This document shows, piece by piece, positions 1-10,915 of a stretch of 50,471 bases of DNA. A program made the position numbers and the translations under genes. Numbering within the stretch: position 1 is the first letter of the stretch; every line of letters begins with the position of its first letter. Origin of the DNA: Kushneria aurantia DSM 21353 (GTDB taxonomy: Bacteria > Pseudomonadota > Gammaproteobacteria > Pseudomonadales > Halomonadaceae); assembly GCF_000382245.1 (NCBI RefSeq), contig NZ_KB907888.1, positions 1-50,471 on the forward strand, written 5' to 3'. A model generated the notes under the pieces. The model did no database searches, was not told where the DNA came from, and saw nothing but the letters and a program-made list of their open reading frames with translations.

Positions 1-334
1 TGTCGCCTTGGTTTTCACCTTGAGCCACAACCTCCGGCTTTGCCGGACTCGGTGCCAGGCTTCCCCGGTTACTGCACCGGCTCCCTGTTAACGATGCCAC
101 CCTCAAGCACAACACAGGTCTGACTGAGTATTGGGCGTCGCGCTATTTTGCACGCTTACCCACCTGTGCTGCCGAAGCAGGTTCACTTGCGTTGTGTACC
201 GTTAACTTCCTATGGCTTCCTTTAGACCCCACCGTTGGCCAGTGACGCCCTTGCCAGTCGGATTGTCTTCCCCTCAGTCGGGGTGACGACACCTTCTTTC
301 AGGTGTCCGGGTTTGCCGGCTTCGCCGGGCAAAC
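1..334 (-). mobile_element. Group II intron, 5' portion (domain I), truncated by the window edge
   Basis: No convincing ORF lies here. Read on the minus strand the stretch begins GTTTGCCCGGCG immediately after the T-run of the terminator at 335-370. It continues as dense stem-loops, with internal stretches resembling domain I of bacterial group II introns (for example the TCTAAAGGAAGCC block near 210-230). Group IIC introns are known to insert just behind intrinsic terminators, which fits this position. The reverse transcriptase would lie beyond position 1. A second intron 3' end in the same orientation sits at 50178-50471. The assignment rests on recall of intron sequences and on context, without a covariance search. 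The subclass is not decided. Confidence 0.55.
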
Positions 335-370
335 AAAAAACCCCGCTCGCTATAGCGAACGGGGTTTTTT
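335..370 (-). terminator. Intrinsic terminator of the tRNA operon
   Basis: A 10-bp stem (CCCCGTTCGC / GCGAGCGGGG, with one G-T wobble) closes a TATA loop and is followed on the minus strand by six T residues. The A-run on the other side makes it potentially bidirectional. It ends the tRNA-Ser / tRNA-Arg / tRNA-Arg transcript and abuts the putative intron. Confidence 0.85.
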
Positions 371-379
371 GCGAATATC

Positions 380-456
380 TGGCGCGCCCGGGAGGATTCG
401 AACCTCCGACCACCTGATTCGTAGTCAGGTACTCTATCCAGCTGAGCTACGGGCGC
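380..456 (-). tRNA. tRNA-Arg (anticodon ACG), distal copy
   Basis: A 77-nt cloverleaf with acceptor arms GCGCCCG / CGGGCGC and anticodon loop CTACGAA (ACG). The T-arm reads GGAGGTTCGAATCCTCC, the discriminator is G, and CCA is encoded at 382-380. It is identical to the copy at 480-556, so the two arose by tandem duplication. ACG is the wobble-modified arginine anticodon reading CGU, CGC and CGA. Confidence 0.96.
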
Positions 457-479
457 AGATTAAAAGCAGGAAACAGGAG

Positions 480-556
480 TGGCGCGCCCGGGAGGATTCG
501 AACCTCCGACCACCTGATTCGTAGTCAGGTACTCTATCCAGCTGAGCTACGGGCGC
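480..556 (-). tRNA. tRNA-Arg (anticodon ACG), proximal copy
   Basis: Identical in sequence to the tRNA at 380-456, including the encoded CCA, and separated from it by only 23 nt. It is the second tRNA of a three-tRNA transcript initiated upstream of tRNA-Ser. Confidence 0.96.
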
Positions 557-624
557 GTGAGATATCCTGCTTGTGATCTAATGTCGTTTTTCGGTGTCAA
601 TCAACCGACATCAGACTTACCGAA

Positions 625-719
<95 letters not shown>

Positions 720-737
720 TTGATCGGTACGGCGCGC

Positions 738-766
738 ATATTACCGATTGTACCTGTCGATGTCCA
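738..766 (-). promoter_or_regulatory. Sigma-70-type promoter of the tRNA operon
   Basis: On the minus strand TGGACA (-35, 761-766) is followed by a 17-nt spacer and TAATAT (-10, 738-743). A GC-rich discriminator (GCGCGCC) comes next, as expected for a stable-RNA promoter under stringent control. It lies 19 nt upstream of tRNA-Ser. Confidence 0.65.
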
Positions 767-833
767 GCCCCGAGTCAAAAACTTTACGATATTCAATCAA
801 TTCGGCCGACATCGTGCATCTCACGGAAGATGC

Positions 834-1037
834 TCAACCTTTATTGCCGCCCTCGTCGGTTTCGGTTTCGACCCGCTCCTGCTGGATGCGCTGGTAAATT
901 TCCTCGCGATGAACCGAGACATTACGCGGCGCATTGACGCCAAGGCGCACCTGGTTGCCCTTGACGCCCAGTACAGTGACGGTAATTTCATCGCCGACCA
1001 TGAGTGTCTCGCCTACCCGGCGAGTCAGTATAAGCAT
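834..1037 (-). CDS. csrA: Carbon storage regulator CsrA (RsmA)
   Basis: A 67-residue CsrA, the normal family length. It starts [10 protein letters not shown], with the beta-strand core and the RNA-binding residues L4 and R44 (in the block [13 protein letters not shown]) intact. CsrA is a dimeric RNA-binding protein that binds GGA motifs in 5' leaders and blocks or activates translation; CsrB/RsmZ-type sRNAs titrate it. The start at 1037 is preceded by AAGGAGGTCAGC; a longer reading from 1088 would add 17 residues foreign to the family. A likely antagonist sRNA lies in the same window at 10892-11106. The order lysC - csrA - tRNA-Ser - tRNA-Arg is a conserved gammaproteobacterial arrangement. 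Confidence 0.98.
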   Translation of the reverse strand: MLILTRRVGETLMVGDEITVTVLGVKGNQVRLGVNAPRNVSVHREEIYQRIQQERVETETDEGGNKG

Positions 1038-1117
1038 GCTGACCTCCTTATCATTGCCTCTCCCTGCTGTTTTCTGGCCCGCTTGCATACCAAAGCACGT
1101 AAATATGACGGCCTGGT

Positions 1118-1146
1118 ATTATGCGCCAGGCGATCGCTTTATCCAA
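1118..1146 (-). promoter_or_regulatory. Candidate csrA promoter
   Basis: Minus-strand TTGGAT (1141-1146), a 17-nt spacer and CATAAT (1118-1123, five of six -10 matches). This predicts a start near 1111 and a leader of about 70 nt ahead of csrA, so csrA can be transcribed independently of lysC. Confidence 0.5.
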
Positions 1147-1255
1147 CCTGAGTTAAAAACCAGTGGCTCGATTTACTCTGCCGAGAGGATGAAGCCGGCT
1201 TTCGATCAGTGCCATCCGCTTCGTCCACTATGGCGTTCAAGCCTGTCTACAGCGC

Positions 1256-2512
1256 CTAGTGCTGGTTTTTCTCTTCGTTGACATCGTCCCGGTCAAGACC
1301 GAAAGCGGTATGCAGGGAGCGCACTGCCAGCTCAAGGAATTTCTCGTCGATAACCACCGAAATCTTGATTTCCGAAGTAGACACCATCCGAATGTTGATA
1401 CCTTCGTCGGCCAGCACGCGGAACATCTTTGTCGCAACACCGGCGTGAGAGCGCATGCCGACGCCGACCAACGACACCTTGACGATCTTGTCGTCGCCGC
1501 GAACTTCACCACCGCCGAGTTCGGGGATCACCTTCTCCTGCAGAATGCGCTGGGTCTGACGAAAATCACTTTTCGCCACGGTGAAGGTAAAGTCAGTGTA
1601 GTCGCCGGCAGGCGCCACGTTCTGGACGATCATGTCCACTTCGATATTGGCATCCGAGATCGGACCCAGAATCTGCGAAGCCACACCCGGCACGTCGGGC
1701 GTGTTGAGCACGGTCAGCTTGGCTTCGTTCTGATTGAAGGCGATACCCGAAATCAGCGGCTCTTCCATATCGGTAATCTCTTGCTCGGTGGTAATCAGGG
1801 TACCCGGTCCCTCCTCGAAGGAGGAGAGCACACGTAGCGGTACGTTGTATTTACCGGCGAACTCCACGGCGCGAATCTGCAGCACCTTCGAGCCCAGACT
1901 GGCCATCTCGAGCATCTCCTCAACGGTGATGCTGGAGAGGCGCCGGGCCCTGTCGCAGACCCTCGGGTCGGTGGTGTAGACGCCGTCGACATCGGTATAG
2001 ATCTGGCACTCGTCGGCGCCCAGCGCCGCCGCCAGCGCCACTCCGGTGGTATCCGAGCCACCACGCCCCAGGGTGGTAATGTTGCCTTCGGCATCGACAC
2101 CCTGAAAGCCGGCGACCACTACCACCTGCCCCTCGTCGAGATCTTCACGAATCTCGTCGGTCTCGATGCGCTGAATGCGCGCCCGGGTGTGGGCACTGTC
2201 GGTCTGAATGCCGACCTGAGCGCCGGTATAGGAGGTAGCCCGTACGTTCAACTGCTGCAGCGCCATGGCCAGAAGCGAAATGGTGACCTGTTCGCCGGTC
2301 GACACCAGCATGTCCATTTCGCGCGGCGTGGGCTCCTCGTTGATCTGCGAGGCGAGCTCGATCAGGCGATTGGTCTCACCGCTCATGGCGGAGACCACGA
2401 CCACCACCTGGTGGCCCTGATCGCGAAAGCCCTTGACCTTCTCGGCTACCGCCTTGATTCGTTCGACGCTGCCCACCGAAGTGCCGCCGAATTTCTGCAC
2501 GTAAAGCGCCAT
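1256..2512 (-). CDS. lysC: Aspartate kinase
   Basis: Catalyses ATP-dependent phosphorylation of L-aspartate, the first step towards lysine, threonine, methionine and, in halophiles, the ectoine precursor aspartate semialdehyde. The 418-residue protein opens with the family motif KFGGTS (residues 7-12) and has the amino-acid kinase fold to about residue 240. Two ACT domains follow, the last containing [11 protein letters not shown] and the regulatory [11 protein letters not shown] strand. The length matches the single-function Pseudomonas-type enzyme and not the ThrA/MetL fusions. The start at 2512 has GGAAGC at ribosome-binding distance. It lies 43 nt downstream of alaS and is probably co-transcribed with it. 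No lysine riboswitch fits in the short upstream gap. Confidence 0.97.
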   Translation of the reverse strand: MALYVQKFGGTSVGSVERIKAVAEKVKGFRDQGHQVVVVVSAMSGETNRLIELASQINEEPTPREMDMLVSTGEQVTISLLAMALQQLNVRATSYTGAQVGIQTDSAHTRARIQRIETDEIREDLDEGQVVVVAGFQGVDAEGNITTLGRGGSDTTGVALAAALGADECQIYTDVDGVYTTDPRVCDRARRLSSITVEEMLEMASLGSKVLQIRAVEFAGKYNVPLRVLSSFEEGPGTLITTEQEITDMEEPLISGIAFNQNEAKLTVLNTPDVPGVASQILGPISDANIEVDMIVQNVAPAGDYTDFTFTVAKSDFRQTQRILQEKVIPELGGGEVRGDDKIVKVSLVGVGMRSHAGVATKMFRVLADEGINIRMVSTSEIKISVVIDEKFLELAVRSLHTAFGLDRDDVNEEKNQH

Positions 2513-2555
2513 AGTGCTTCCTGTTGTGATTTATTCCTGAATCCTGTGCCGGAGA

Positions 2556-5162
2556 TTACCGCCCGAGCCGGTCGGCAATCCATTGGCGCGCTGCCGCCAG
2601 GGCGTCGTCCAGCCCCGCCACATCGCTACCGCCAGCCTGCGCCATATCGGCCCGGCCACCACCGCGACCGCCGACCTGCGGGGCGATGGCGCCCACCAGC
2701 TGCCCGGCGTCGATGCGCGCGGTGAGATCCTTCGTCACCCCGACGATCAGGTTGACCTTGTCGTCACCGGCCACGCCCAGCACCGCCACGCCGGAGCCGA
2801 GACGATTTTTCATCTGATCCATCACGCCGCGCAGCTCCCTGGGGCTGACGCCCTCCAGACGGCGCGTCAGCACCTGCACGCCGGCGATCTCCTCGGCCTC
2901 GTCGAGCATGTCGTTACCCGCCTGACTGGCCAGCTTCGAACGACTGCGCTCCAGCTCGCGCTCCAGATCTCGATTGCGCTCGACAAGCGCAGCCACTTTC
3001 GCTTCGAGCTGCTCGGGCCGAGTGCGCAGCTCATCGGCCAGCCGCGCAAGCTGATCGCGCTGAGATTCAAAGCGCGCCAGCGCCGCCATGCCGGAGAGCG
3101 CCTCGACGCGGCGCACGCCGGCCGCCACGCCGGACTCACCGATCAGCTGTACGGGACCGACATCACCGGTGCGCGGCACATGAGTACCGCCGCAAAGCTC
3201 GATGGAGAAGTCATCGGTACCCATCGTCAGCACCCGCACGCTTTCGCCGTATTTGGCCTCGAACAGCGCCTGCGCGCCCAGCTCGCGCGCCTTGTCGAGA
3301 CTCATATGCCGGGTGGTCACCGGGGTATTGGCCAGCACCTGTCGGTTGACGATGTGTTCTACCTCGCGAAGCTGCTCCTCGGTGACCGCTTCCATATGGC
3401 TGAAATCAAAGCGTAGACGCTCATCGCTGACCAGCGAGCCTTTTTGTTGTACGTGATCGCCCAGCACCCGCCGCAGCGCCTCGTGCAGCAGATGGGTGGC
3501 GGAGTGGTGGCGCATGATCGCCTGACGCCGCTCGGCATCGACCTGCGCGGTGACAGGCGAGGACACCGGCAGTACGCCCTCGACGACCTCGCCGAAGTGA
3601 ACGCTGTGACGGCCGCGCTTTTGCGTGTCGCGTACCGCAAAACACACTCCCTCGAGAGTCAGCGTGCCGCAGTCGCCCACCTGGCCGCCGGCTTCGGCGT
3701 AGAAAGGCGTGCGGTCGAGCACCACCGCCCCGCTCTGCCCCGCCTCGAGCCGCTCGACCCGCTCGCCATCGTCGTTGAGCAGGGCCCGCACCTCGGCCTC
3801 GCCGGTGAGATGTTCATAGCCGATGAAGGTACTCTCCCCTTCCAGCTCCAGCTGCACCTCGAGCCGGGCGCCAAAGCGACTGGCGGCGCGAGCACGGCTG
3901 CGCTGTGCCTCGAGTTCGCGCTGAAAGCCCACTTCGTCGAGCATGATGTCGCGCTCGCGGGCGATATCGGCGGTCAGATCGAAGGGGAAGCCGTAGGTGT
4001 CATAGAGTTTGAAGATGGTCTCGCCATCCAGGGTGGTACCGGTGAGCGATGCCAGCGCCTCGTCAAGCAGGCGCATGCCGTGATCCAGAGTGCGCGCGAA
4101 CTGCTCCTCTTCGCGCAGCAGCGTCTTCTCGATCAGCTCACGGCGTTCGCGCAGCTCCGGGTAGGCCTCACCCATCTCCGCGTCGAGCGCTCCCACCAGC
4201 CGATAGAAGAAGGGTTCGCGCACGCCCAGTTTGTGGCCGTGGCGCACCGCGCGGCGGATGATACGCCGCAGCACGTAGCCGCGCCCTTCGTTGGCGGGGA
4301 TCACGCCGTCGGCGATCAGAAAGGCACAGGAGCGGATATGGTCGGCAATCACCCGCAGCGAGGGCTGCTGAATATCGTTCTGGCCGGCGATTTCGGCCGC
4401 CGAGGCGAGCAGGCGGGCAAACAGGTCGATCTCGTAGTTGGAGTGCACGCCCTGCATGACGGCAGCGATACGCTCGAGCCCCATGCCGGTATCGATCGAG
4501 GGGCTGGGCAGCGGCGTCATCTCTCCGGAGGCGTCGCGGTCATACTGCATGAAGACCAGGTTCCACACCTCGATGTAGCGATCGCCATCCTCGTCGGGAC
4601 TGCCCGGGGGGCCGCCGGCAACCTCCGGGCCGTGATCGTAGAAGACCTCCGAGCAGGGACCACAGGGACCGGTATCTCCCATCTGCCAGAAGTTGTCTTC
4701 ATCCAGCCGCGAAAAGCGCTCGGAGCTGACACCGATTTCGTCGAGCCAGATGGCGGCGGCCTCGTCGTCACTCTCATGCACCGTGACCCATAGTTTCTCC
4801 GCCGGCAGACCGAGGGTGCCGGTCAGAAACTGCCAGGCGAAGTTGATCGCCTCGCGCTTGAAGTAGTCACCGAAGCTGAAATTGCCCAGCATCTCGAACA
4901 GCGTGTGGTGACGCGCCGTGTAGCCGACGTTGTCGAGATCATTGTGCTTGCCGCCGGCCCTTACGCAGCGCTGCGCCGAGGTGGCACGCACATAGGGGCG
5001 CGGGTCACGACCCAGAAACACGTCCTTGAAAGGCACCATGCCGGCGTTGGTGAAAAGCAGCGTGGGGTCGTTGTCGGGCACCAGCGAGCTGGAGGGCACC
5101 CGGGTGTGTCCGTGGTGTTCAAAGAATTCCACAAACGCTTGTCGTATCTCGGCGCTTTTCAT
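2556..5162 (-). CDS. alaS: Alanyl-tRNA synthetase
   Basis: Charges tRNA-Ala and edits mischarged Ser or Gly. The protein is 868 residues, full length for the family. The class II catalytic domain comes first (the [19 protein letters not shown] start and the [10 protein letters not shown] motif near residue 45). The editing domain follows, with its HxxxH zinc site H553-SAT-H557 and C657-GGT-H661. A leucine-zipper-like helix and the C-Ala domain ([17 protein letters not shown]) close it. The ATG at 5162 is chosen because GGAAAGAGC precedes it and [10 protein letters not shown] aligns with the family start; a TTG six codons earlier has no support. It sits between recX and lysC, as in Pseudomonas. 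Confidence 0.98.
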   Translation of the reverse strand: MKSAEIRQAFVEFFEHHGHTRVPSSSLVPDNDPTLLFTNAGMVPFKDVFLGRDPRPYVRATSAQRCVRAGGKHNDLDNVGYTARHHTLFEMLGNFSFGDYFKREAINFAWQFLTGTLGLPAEKLWVTVHESDDEAAAIWLDEIGVSSERFSRLDEDNFWQMGDTGPCGPCSEVFYDHGPEVAGGPPGSPDEDGDRYIEVWNLVFMQYDRDASGEMTPLPSPSIDTGMGLERIAAVMQGVHSNYEIDLFARLLASAAEIAGQNDIQQPSLRVIADHIRSCAFLIADGVIPANEGRGYVLRRIIRRAVRHGHKLGVREPFFYRLVGALDAEMGEAYPELRERRELIEKTLLREEEQFARTLDHGMRLLDEALASLTGTTLDGETIFKLYDTYGFPFDLTADIARERDIMLDEVGFQRELEAQRSRARAASRFGARLEVQLELEGESTFIGYEHLTGEAEVRALLNDDGERVERLEAGQSGAVVLDRTPFYAEAGGQVGDCGTLTLEGVCFAVRDTQKRGRHSVHFGEVVEGVLPVSSPVTAQVDAERRQAIMRHHSATHLLHEALRRVLGDHVQQKGSLVSDERLRFDFSHMEAVTEEQLREVEHIVNRQVLANTPVTTRHMSLDKARELGAQALFEAKYGESVRVLTMGTDDFSIELCGGTHVPRTGDVGPVQLIGESGVAAGVRRVEALSGMAALARFESQRDQLARLADELRTRPEQLEAKVAALVERNRDLERELERSRSKLASQAGNDMLDEAEEIAGVQVLTRRLEGVSPRELRGVMDQMKNRLGSGVAVLGVAGDDKVNLIVGVTKDLTARIDAGQLVGAIAPQVGGRGGGRADMAQAGGSDVAGLDDALAAARQWIADRLGR

Positions 5163-5402
5163 GCTCTTTCCGTAAAACAATGGATCGGATAATCAGGGGA
5201 CGCAGGGCGGCCGCCGGCGGTACACGCGCGGCCGGGGTCGATCAATACGGGCGCACGCACCCGGCCCTTTGGTCACTCAATGTATCAGTATGCCGCACCC
5301 GGGCGCGAATATGGCCTGTGTAAATATTGTCGGCGACTGCACAAGACCGGGGCGAATGGCGGGATGGAATGGGAGGGAGAGAAGATGCTGCCCCGAGTGG
5401 AT

Positions 5403-5852
5403 TTACGCTTCGCCGTCGAGGCTTTCCAGCGCATGACGGCTCTGCTCGCCGTCAAAGCCGCGCGAGGCGAGAAAGCGCTGACGCTTCGCACGCGCCTTCA
5501 TATCCGCGCCCGGCGTAGAGAAACGCCGCGCCAGCGCCTGCGCTGCCAGCTCGAACCAGTCGACGTCACTCTCGTCAAGCGCTTCACGCACCAGCTCCCG
5601 GTCGATGCCGCGAGCGGCCAGCTCGGCGCTGATTTTGCGCGGCCCCTGTAGCCTGCCGATTCGCGAACGTACGAAATGTTCGGCAAAGCGCGCATCGGAC
5701 TGCAGATTGTCGTTGGCCAGGCAATCGAGCGTCGCCTCCACCTCGTCGGCGTCGTGATCGTGACGCAAAAGCCGCTCGCGCAGTTCGGCGCGGCTGTATT
5801 CGCGCCGCGCCAGTAGCCCAATGGCGCGCTCGTGCGGCGTCGTGTCGGTCAT
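5403..5852 (-). CDS. recX: Regulatory protein RecX
   Basis: Binds RecA filaments and limits recombinase activity. The 149 residues form the typical tandem three-helix repeats: REYSRAELRERLLRH near 17, LQGPRKISAELAARGID near 90, and the RFSTPGADMKARAKRQRFLASRGF block at the C terminus. It lies 121 nt downstream of recA on the same strand, separated by the hairpin at 5897-5921. That layout is standard for partial read-through from the SOS-controlled recA promoter. Confidence 0.95.
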   Translation of the reverse strand: MTDTTPHERAIGLLARREYSRAELRERLLRHDHDADEVEATLDCLANDNLQSDARFAEHFVRSRIGRLQGPRKISAELAARGIDRELVREALDESDVDWFELAAQALARRFSTPGADMKARAKRQRFLASRGFDGEQSRHALESLDGEA

Positions 5853-5896
5853 CGAGGTTTTCCCTTCGGCTTACAGGCTCGACCTGGCCACAACGA

Positions 5897-5921
5897 AGGG
5901 CGCGTTCGTTGAACGCGCCCT
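5897..5921 (-). terminator. recA-recX intergenic hairpin (probable attenuating terminator)
   Basis: A perfect 11-bp inverted repeat, AGGGCGCGTTC / GAACGCGCCCT, around a 3-nt loop. There is no real U-tract on the minus strand, so termination is probably partial, giving low-level recX expression. Beside it lies a tandem near-duplication of about 15 nt (CTCGACATGCGG twice, 5927-5957). Confidence 0.55.
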
Positions 5922-5973
5922 GCTGTCTCGACATGCGGCTTCCTCGACATGCGGTTTCGACCCCTTCAAAAGA

Positions 5974-7053
<1,080 letters not shown>

Positions 7054-7099
7054 GCCAATGCCTCCGGTCGGATCAGTCCGGCATTTCAGTGCCGTACAT

Positions 7100-7115
7100 C
7101 TGTATGCTTGTCCAG
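7100..7115 (-). promoter_or_regulatory. LexA operator (SOS box) of recA
   Basis: On the minus strand the box reads CTGG-N8-ACAG within TACTGGACAAGCATACAG. One base differs from the gammaproteobacterial consensus CTGT-N8-ACAG. It lies directly downstream of the -10 element and about 47 nt from the recA start, a repressing position. Confidence 0.8.
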
Positions 7116-7116
7116 T

Positions 7117-7145
7117 ATTCTAACCCAATAATGGCGCGACGTCAT
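7117..7145 (-). promoter_or_regulatory. recA promoter
   Basis: Minus-strand ATGACG (-35, 7140-7145), a 17-nt spacer and TAGAAT (-10, 7117-7122; five of six matches). The LexA box follows at once and overlaps the predicted start site. Confidence 0.6.
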
Positions 7146-7177
7146 ATCCCGTCAGGCCCAACGCAGCGTCAACGGTT

Positions 7178-7681
7178 TCATTCGAAAGGAGACTGCTCGA
7201 GCCGCGCAATCAGCCCTTCGAGCGCCAGCCGCACCGCCTCGCGGCGCACCTCGAGGCGCTCGCCGGCAATACGGTGGCACTGCGCCTGGCTCTGGGTAGC
7301 GGTGCCCCAGGCCAGCCATACCGTACCCACCGGTTTTTCGCTGGTGCCGCCGCCGGGACCGGCGATACCGCTTATCGCCACGCCCAGATCGGCGCCGCTG
7401 TCGCGGCAGGCGCCACGCACCATTTCGTGTACCACGGTCTCGCTAACCGCGCCGAACAACTCCAGCGACACCTGTGATACGCCCAGCAGGCGCTGCTTGG
7501 CGCTGTTGGCGTAGGTCACGTAGCCGGTTTCAAAGCAGGCCGAACTGCCGGCGATATCAGTGATCGCCCGCGCCACGCCACCGCCGGTGCAGGACTCGGC
7601 GGCGGTCACCGTCACGCCCTGCTGCTCGCAGAGGGTGCAGAGCCGGCTCGCCAGCGCCTGAATGCCTGATGCCTTTGCCAT
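7178..7681 (-). CDS. pncC: Nicotinamide-nucleotide amidase (CinA C-terminal family)
   Basis: Deamidates nicotinamide mononucleotide to nicotinic acid mononucleotide in the pyridine-nucleotide cycle. The 167-residue protein is only the CinA C-terminal domain, the normal PncC/YgaD form. Family motifs are [10 protein letters not shown] (residues 26-35), [13 protein letters not shown], the SETVVHEM helix, and [19 protein letters not shown] with the catalytic-site glycines. The gene precedes recA on the same strand, as in many proteobacteria, and is divergent from mutS. Confidence 0.95.
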   Translation of the reverse strand: MAKASGIQALASRLCTLCEQQGVTVTAAESCTGGGVARAITDIAGSSACFETGYVTYANSAKQRLLGVSQVSLELFGAVSETVVHEMVRGACRDSGADLGVAISGIAGPGGGTSEKPVGTVWLAWGTATQSQAQCHRIAGERLEVRREAVRLALEGLIARLEQSPFE

Positions 7682-7849
7682 GGTGAGACTCGCTCACATC
7701 AAGATGGGAAAATGCCCATCATGATAAACGAAGGTGTTGCCGGAAGGCAGGCCTGTCGAATAGCCGTCGCGTTTTGTCACGCCACCGGCGGCCGGTTCGT
7801 GATAGCCTCGTGGGTCGATTTTATCTCTTCTCCGACAGGGCCTTTTCAC

Positions 7850-10438
7850 GTGGCAGGCAGCAGCGATTCACAGCATACGCCGATGATGGCGCAATATTTT
7901 CGCATCAAACGCGAGCACCCCGAGGTGCTGCTGTTCTATCGCATGGGAGATTTCTACGAGCTGTTCCACGACGACGCGCGACGCGCCGCCGAGCTGCTCG
8001 ATATCACCCTGACCGCCCGCGGCAGCTCCAACGGCGCCCCCATCCCGATGGCCGGTGTGCCCTATCACAGCGCCGAGAGCTACCTCGCGCGGCTGGTGCG
8101 CCTCGGTGAGTCGGTGGCGATCTGCGAGCAGATCGGCGATCCCAACACCGCCAAAGGGCCGGTAGAGCGCCGCGTGGTGCGCATCGTCACCCCCGGCACG
8201 CTGCACGACGAGGCCCTGCTCGACGAGCGCCGCGACAACCAGGTCGCCGCCCTCTACCCGGAGGGCCAGCACTGGGGGCTGGCGTGGCTGGAGCTCTCCA
8301 GCGGTCGCTTCTGCGTGCTGGAGGCCGACAGCGAAGCCGATATGCTGGCCGAGCTGGAGCGCATCGACCCCGCCGAACTGCTGCTGATGGAGAGCATGAC
8401 ACTGCCGCAGCGCCTCGAACAGCGCCGCGGCCTGCGCCGTCAGAGTGACTGGCACTTCGATCTCGAGACCTCGCGACGGCTGCTGTGCGATCAGCTCCAG
8501 GTGCAGAACCTCGCCGGCTTCGGCTGCGAGCATCTGCCACGGGCGCTGACCGCCGCCGGCGTATTGATCGACTATGTGCGCGACACCCAGCGCTCGGCGC
8601 TGCCCCATATCACCGCCATCGGCGTCGAGAGCCGCGACGACTCGGTGGTGATCGATGCCGCCAGCCGCCGCAACCTGGAGATCGACCGCAACCTGACCGG
8701 CGGCAGCGACAATACCCTCGCCGCCGTTCTGGATACCACCGCCACCGCCATGGGCGGGCGACTGCTGCGCCGCTGGCTCAACCGGCCGCTGCGCAACCGC
8801 GGCGAGATCAATGCCCGCCAGCACGCCGTTACCCTGCTGGACGAAGCGGATCATATCGAGCGCTTCGGCGATACGCTACGTGGTATCGGCGATATCGAGC
8901 GCATCCTCGCCCGGGTGGCGCTGCTCAGCGCCCGCCCGCGCGACCTGGCGCGGCTGCGCGACGCCCTCAATGCCCTGCCGGCACTCGCCGAGCGGCTGGC
9001 GACCTTCACCGAGGGCAGCACGCTGGACGAGCTGGCACGCCATATCGTGCCCTGGCCGGAGCTGGCCGATACTCTCAGCCGCGCGCTGGTCGACAATCCG
9101 CCGGTGGTGATCCGCGACGGCGGCGTGATTCGCGAGGGCTTCGACGACGAACTCGACGAACTACAGGCGCTGCACGAAAACGCCGGCGACTACCTGGTGA
9201 AGCTGGAGACCCGCGAACGCGAACGCACCGGCCTGGCAGGCCTCAAGGTGGGCTACAACCGGGTCCATGGCTACTACATCGAGATTCCCCGCGCCCAGGC
9301 GCGGGAGGCGCCGGCCGACTACATTCGCCGTCAGACGCTGAAAAACGCCGAGCGCTTTATTATCCCCGAGCTCAAGGAGTTCGAGGATCGCGCCCTGTCG
9401 GCCCGCACCCGCGCGCTGGCGCGCGAAAAACTGCTTTATGACAGCCTGCTGGAGGCACTTAACGCCGAGCTGACGCCGCTGACGCGGATGGCGCAGGCGC
9501 TGGCCACCCTCGATGTGCTGACCGCCTTCGCCGAACGCGCTCGCAGCCTGTCGCTGGTGCGCCCGCAGCTGCGCGAAGCGCCGGGCATGGTGATTCGCGA
9601 AGGCCGCCATCCGGTGGTCGAGCAGGTCAGCGAGCACCCCTTCGTGCCCAACGATCTCGCCTTCGAGGACGACACCCGCATGCTGGTGATCACCGGCCCC
9701 AATATGGGCGGCAAGTCCACCTTCATGCGCCAGAATGCGCTGATCGCCCTGCTCGCCCATACCGGCTGTTTCGTGCCCGCCGCCAGCGCCGAGATCGGCC
9801 CCATCGACCGCATCTTCACCCGCATCGGCTCCTCCGACGACCTCGCCGGGGGCCGTTCCACCTTCATGGTGGAGATGACCGAAACCGCCAGCATTCTGCA
9901 CAACGCCACCGCCGAGAGTCTGGTACTGATGGATGAGATCGGTCGCGGCACCAGCACCTTCGACGGTCTGTCGCTGGCCTGGGCGGCGGCCGAGCACCTC
10001 GCCGCCAGCCGCGCCTTTACCCTCTTCGCCACCCACTACTTCGAGATGACCTCACTGGCCGAGCAGCTGCCGGAAGTCGCCAACGTCCACCTCAGCGCCA
10101 CCGAACACAACGACGGTATCGTCTTCATGCATCGCGTCGAACCCGGCCCCGCCAGTCAGAGCTACGGCCTGCAGGTGGCGCAGCTGGCCGGCGTACCGCG
10201 GGCGGTGATCGAGCGCGCCCGAAAGCGGCTGAGCGAGCTGGAGACGCAGGAGTTCAGCCCTGCATCCACGCCCCCTGCAGCGCCGGGAGCGCCGGAATCA
10301 ACCACAGTGCCACAGCAGAACGACCTGTTCGCCAGTGCACCGCATCCGCTGATCGAGGCGCTGGAGCAGCTCGATCCGGACAGCCTGTCGCCGCGCGAGG
10401 CGCTGGCTCTGCTGTACGAGTGGCGCGCACGCCTCTAG
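7850..10438 (+). CDS. mutS: DNA mismatch repair protein MutS
   Basis: Recognises mismatches and recruits MutL. From the GTG at 7850 it is 862 residues. Domain I holds the mismatch-binding Phe-x-Glu in the block [24 protein letters not shown] near residue 20. The connector, lever and clamp regions follow, then the ATPase with Walker [10 protein letters not shown] (616-624), Walker [17 protein letters not shown], and the ATHYFEMT motif. A C-terminal tetramerisation peptide ([19 protein letters not shown]) is present. The frame is open back to 7712, but the extra 46 residues do not resemble MutS. GTG 7850 puts HTPMMAQY at the family position, though its ribosome-binding site is weak. Divergent from pncC. 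Confidence 0.97.
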   Translation: MAGSSDSQHTPMMAQYFRIKREHPEVLLFYRMGDFYELFHDDARRAAELLDITLTARGSSNGAPIPMAGVPYHSAESYLARLVRLGESVAICEQIGDPNTAKGPVERRVVRIVTPGTLHDEALLDERRDNQVAALYPEGQHWGLAWLELSSGRFCVLEADSEADMLAELERIDPAELLLMESMTLPQRLEQRRGLRRQSDWHFDLETSRRLLCDQLQVQNLAGFGCEHLPRALTAAGVLIDYVRDTQRSALPHITAIGVESRDDSVVIDAASRRNLEIDRNLTGGSDNTLAAVLDTTATAMGGRLLRRWLNRPLRNRGEINARQHAVTLLDEADHIERFGDTLRGIGDIERILARVALLSARPRDLARLRDALNALPALAERLATFTEGSTLDELARHIVPWPELADTLSRALVDNPPVVIRDGGVIREGFDDELDELQALHENAGDYLVKLETRERERTGLAGLKVGYNRVHGYYIEIPRAQAREAPADYIRRQTLKNAERFIIPELKEFEDRALSARTRALAREKLLYDSLLEALNAELTPLTRMAQALATLDVLTAFAERARSLSLVRPQLREAPGMVIREGRHPVVEQVSEHPFVPNDLAFEDDTRMLVITGPNMGGKSTFMRQNALIALLAHTGCFVPAASAEIGPIDRIFTRIGSSDDLAGGRSTFMVEMTETASILHNATAESLVLMDEIGRGTSTFDGLSLAWAAAEHLAASRAFTLFATHYFEMTSLAEQLPEVANVHLSATEHNDGIVFMHRVEPGPASQSYGLQVAQLAGVPRAVIERARKRLSELETQEFSPASTPPAAPGAPESTTVPQQNDLFASAPHPLIEALEQLDPDSLSPREALALLYEWRARL

Positions 10439-10468
10439 AATAGGCGCCCGCCTGCGCTACATCTTTCA

Positions 10469-10493
10469 CGCCGCTGACAGGAAGTCGGCGGCG
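10469..10493 (+). promoter_or_regulatory. fdxA leader hairpin with AGGAA loop (candidate CsrA site)
   Basis: Arms CGCCGCTGAC / GTCGGCGGCG (one wobble pair) close the loop AGGAA, between mutS and fdxA. The core ACAGGAAGT is close to the CsrA SELEX core ACA(R)GGAUGU. A second GGA is in the fdxA ribosome-binding site (AGGAG, 10505-10509). There is no U-tract, so it is a poor terminator for mutS. The CsrA function is an inference. Confidence 0.4.
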
Positions 10494-10517
10494 CATGTTT
10501 CATCAGGAGTTCGTCAC

Positions 10518-10841
10518 ATGACCTTCGTCGTCACCGAGAACTGCATCAAGTGCAAATATACGGACTGCGTGGAAGTCTGCCCGGTCGACTGCTTTTATGA
10601 GGGCCCCAATTTCCTGGTGATCCATCCCGACGAGTGTATCGACTGCGCGCTGTGCGAGCCGGAGTGCCCGGCCGAGGCAATCTTTTCCGAGGACGAGCTG
10701 CCCGAGGGCCAGGAGAAGTTCATCGAGCTCAACGCCGATCTGGCCGAGGAGTGGCCCAATATCAACGAACGCAGCGACCCGCCCGCCGATGCCAACGAGT
10801 GGAACGGCGTGCCGGGCAAGCTGGAAAAGCTGGAGCGCTGA
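10518..10841 (+). CDS. fdxA: Seven-iron ferredoxin FdxA
   Basis: Small electron carrier with one 3Fe-4S and one 4Fe-4S cluster. Of its 107 residues the N-terminal half carries the cluster ligands: [18 protein letters not shown] (residues 9-26) and [12 protein letters not shown] (40-51). The acidic C-terminal extension ([15 protein letters not shown]) is typical of the Azotobacter FdI / Pseudomonas FdxA type. An AGGAG precedes the ATG. In Pseudomonas fdxA follows mutS and borders rsmZ and rpoS. Here mutS is conserved upstream, and a GGA-rich RNA gene lies convergent downstream, but rpoS is absent. Confidence 0.97.
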   Translation: MTFVVTENCIKCKYTDCVEVCPVDCFYEGPNFLVIHPDECIDCALCEPECPAEAIFSEDELPEGQEKFIELNADLAEEWPNINERSDPPADANEWNGVPGKLEKLER

Positions 10842-10891
10842 CGCCCCTTCCCAACCCCACAAAACCGGCCTTTGTGTCGGTTATTGAAACC

Positions 10892-10915
10892 AAAAAAGGC
10901 GGCCCTGGGGCCGCC
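10892..10915 (-). terminator. Terminator of the RsmZ-like RNA
   Basis: Stem GGCGGCC / GGCCGCC followed on the minus strand by TTTTTT. It has no T-run in the fdxA direction, so it serves the minus-strand transcript. With no minus-strand CDS upstream before eno's own terminator, it implies a separate RNA gene. Confidence 0.85.

Noticed and set aside
1-334. RNase P RNA or tmRNA gene at the left edge
   Set aside because: Considered because the stretch is structured and non-coding. The conserved RNase P core (GAGGAAAGTCCGGGC) and the tmRNA start (GGGGCTGATTCTGGATTCGAC-like) are absent.
720-1151. 143-residue plus-strand ORF across csrA
   Set aside because: Antisense to csrA and to its promoter and ribosome-binding site.
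3444-4793. 449-residue open frame on the plus strand opposite alaS
   Set aside because: Antisense to an intact conserved gene; composition is that of a GC-rich shadow frame, with no ribosome-binding site or recognisable motif.
7712-7849. 46-residue N-terminal extension of MutS
   Set aside because: Not MutS-like; the GTG at 7850 places HTPMMAQY at the family position. Kept as a start uncertainty only.
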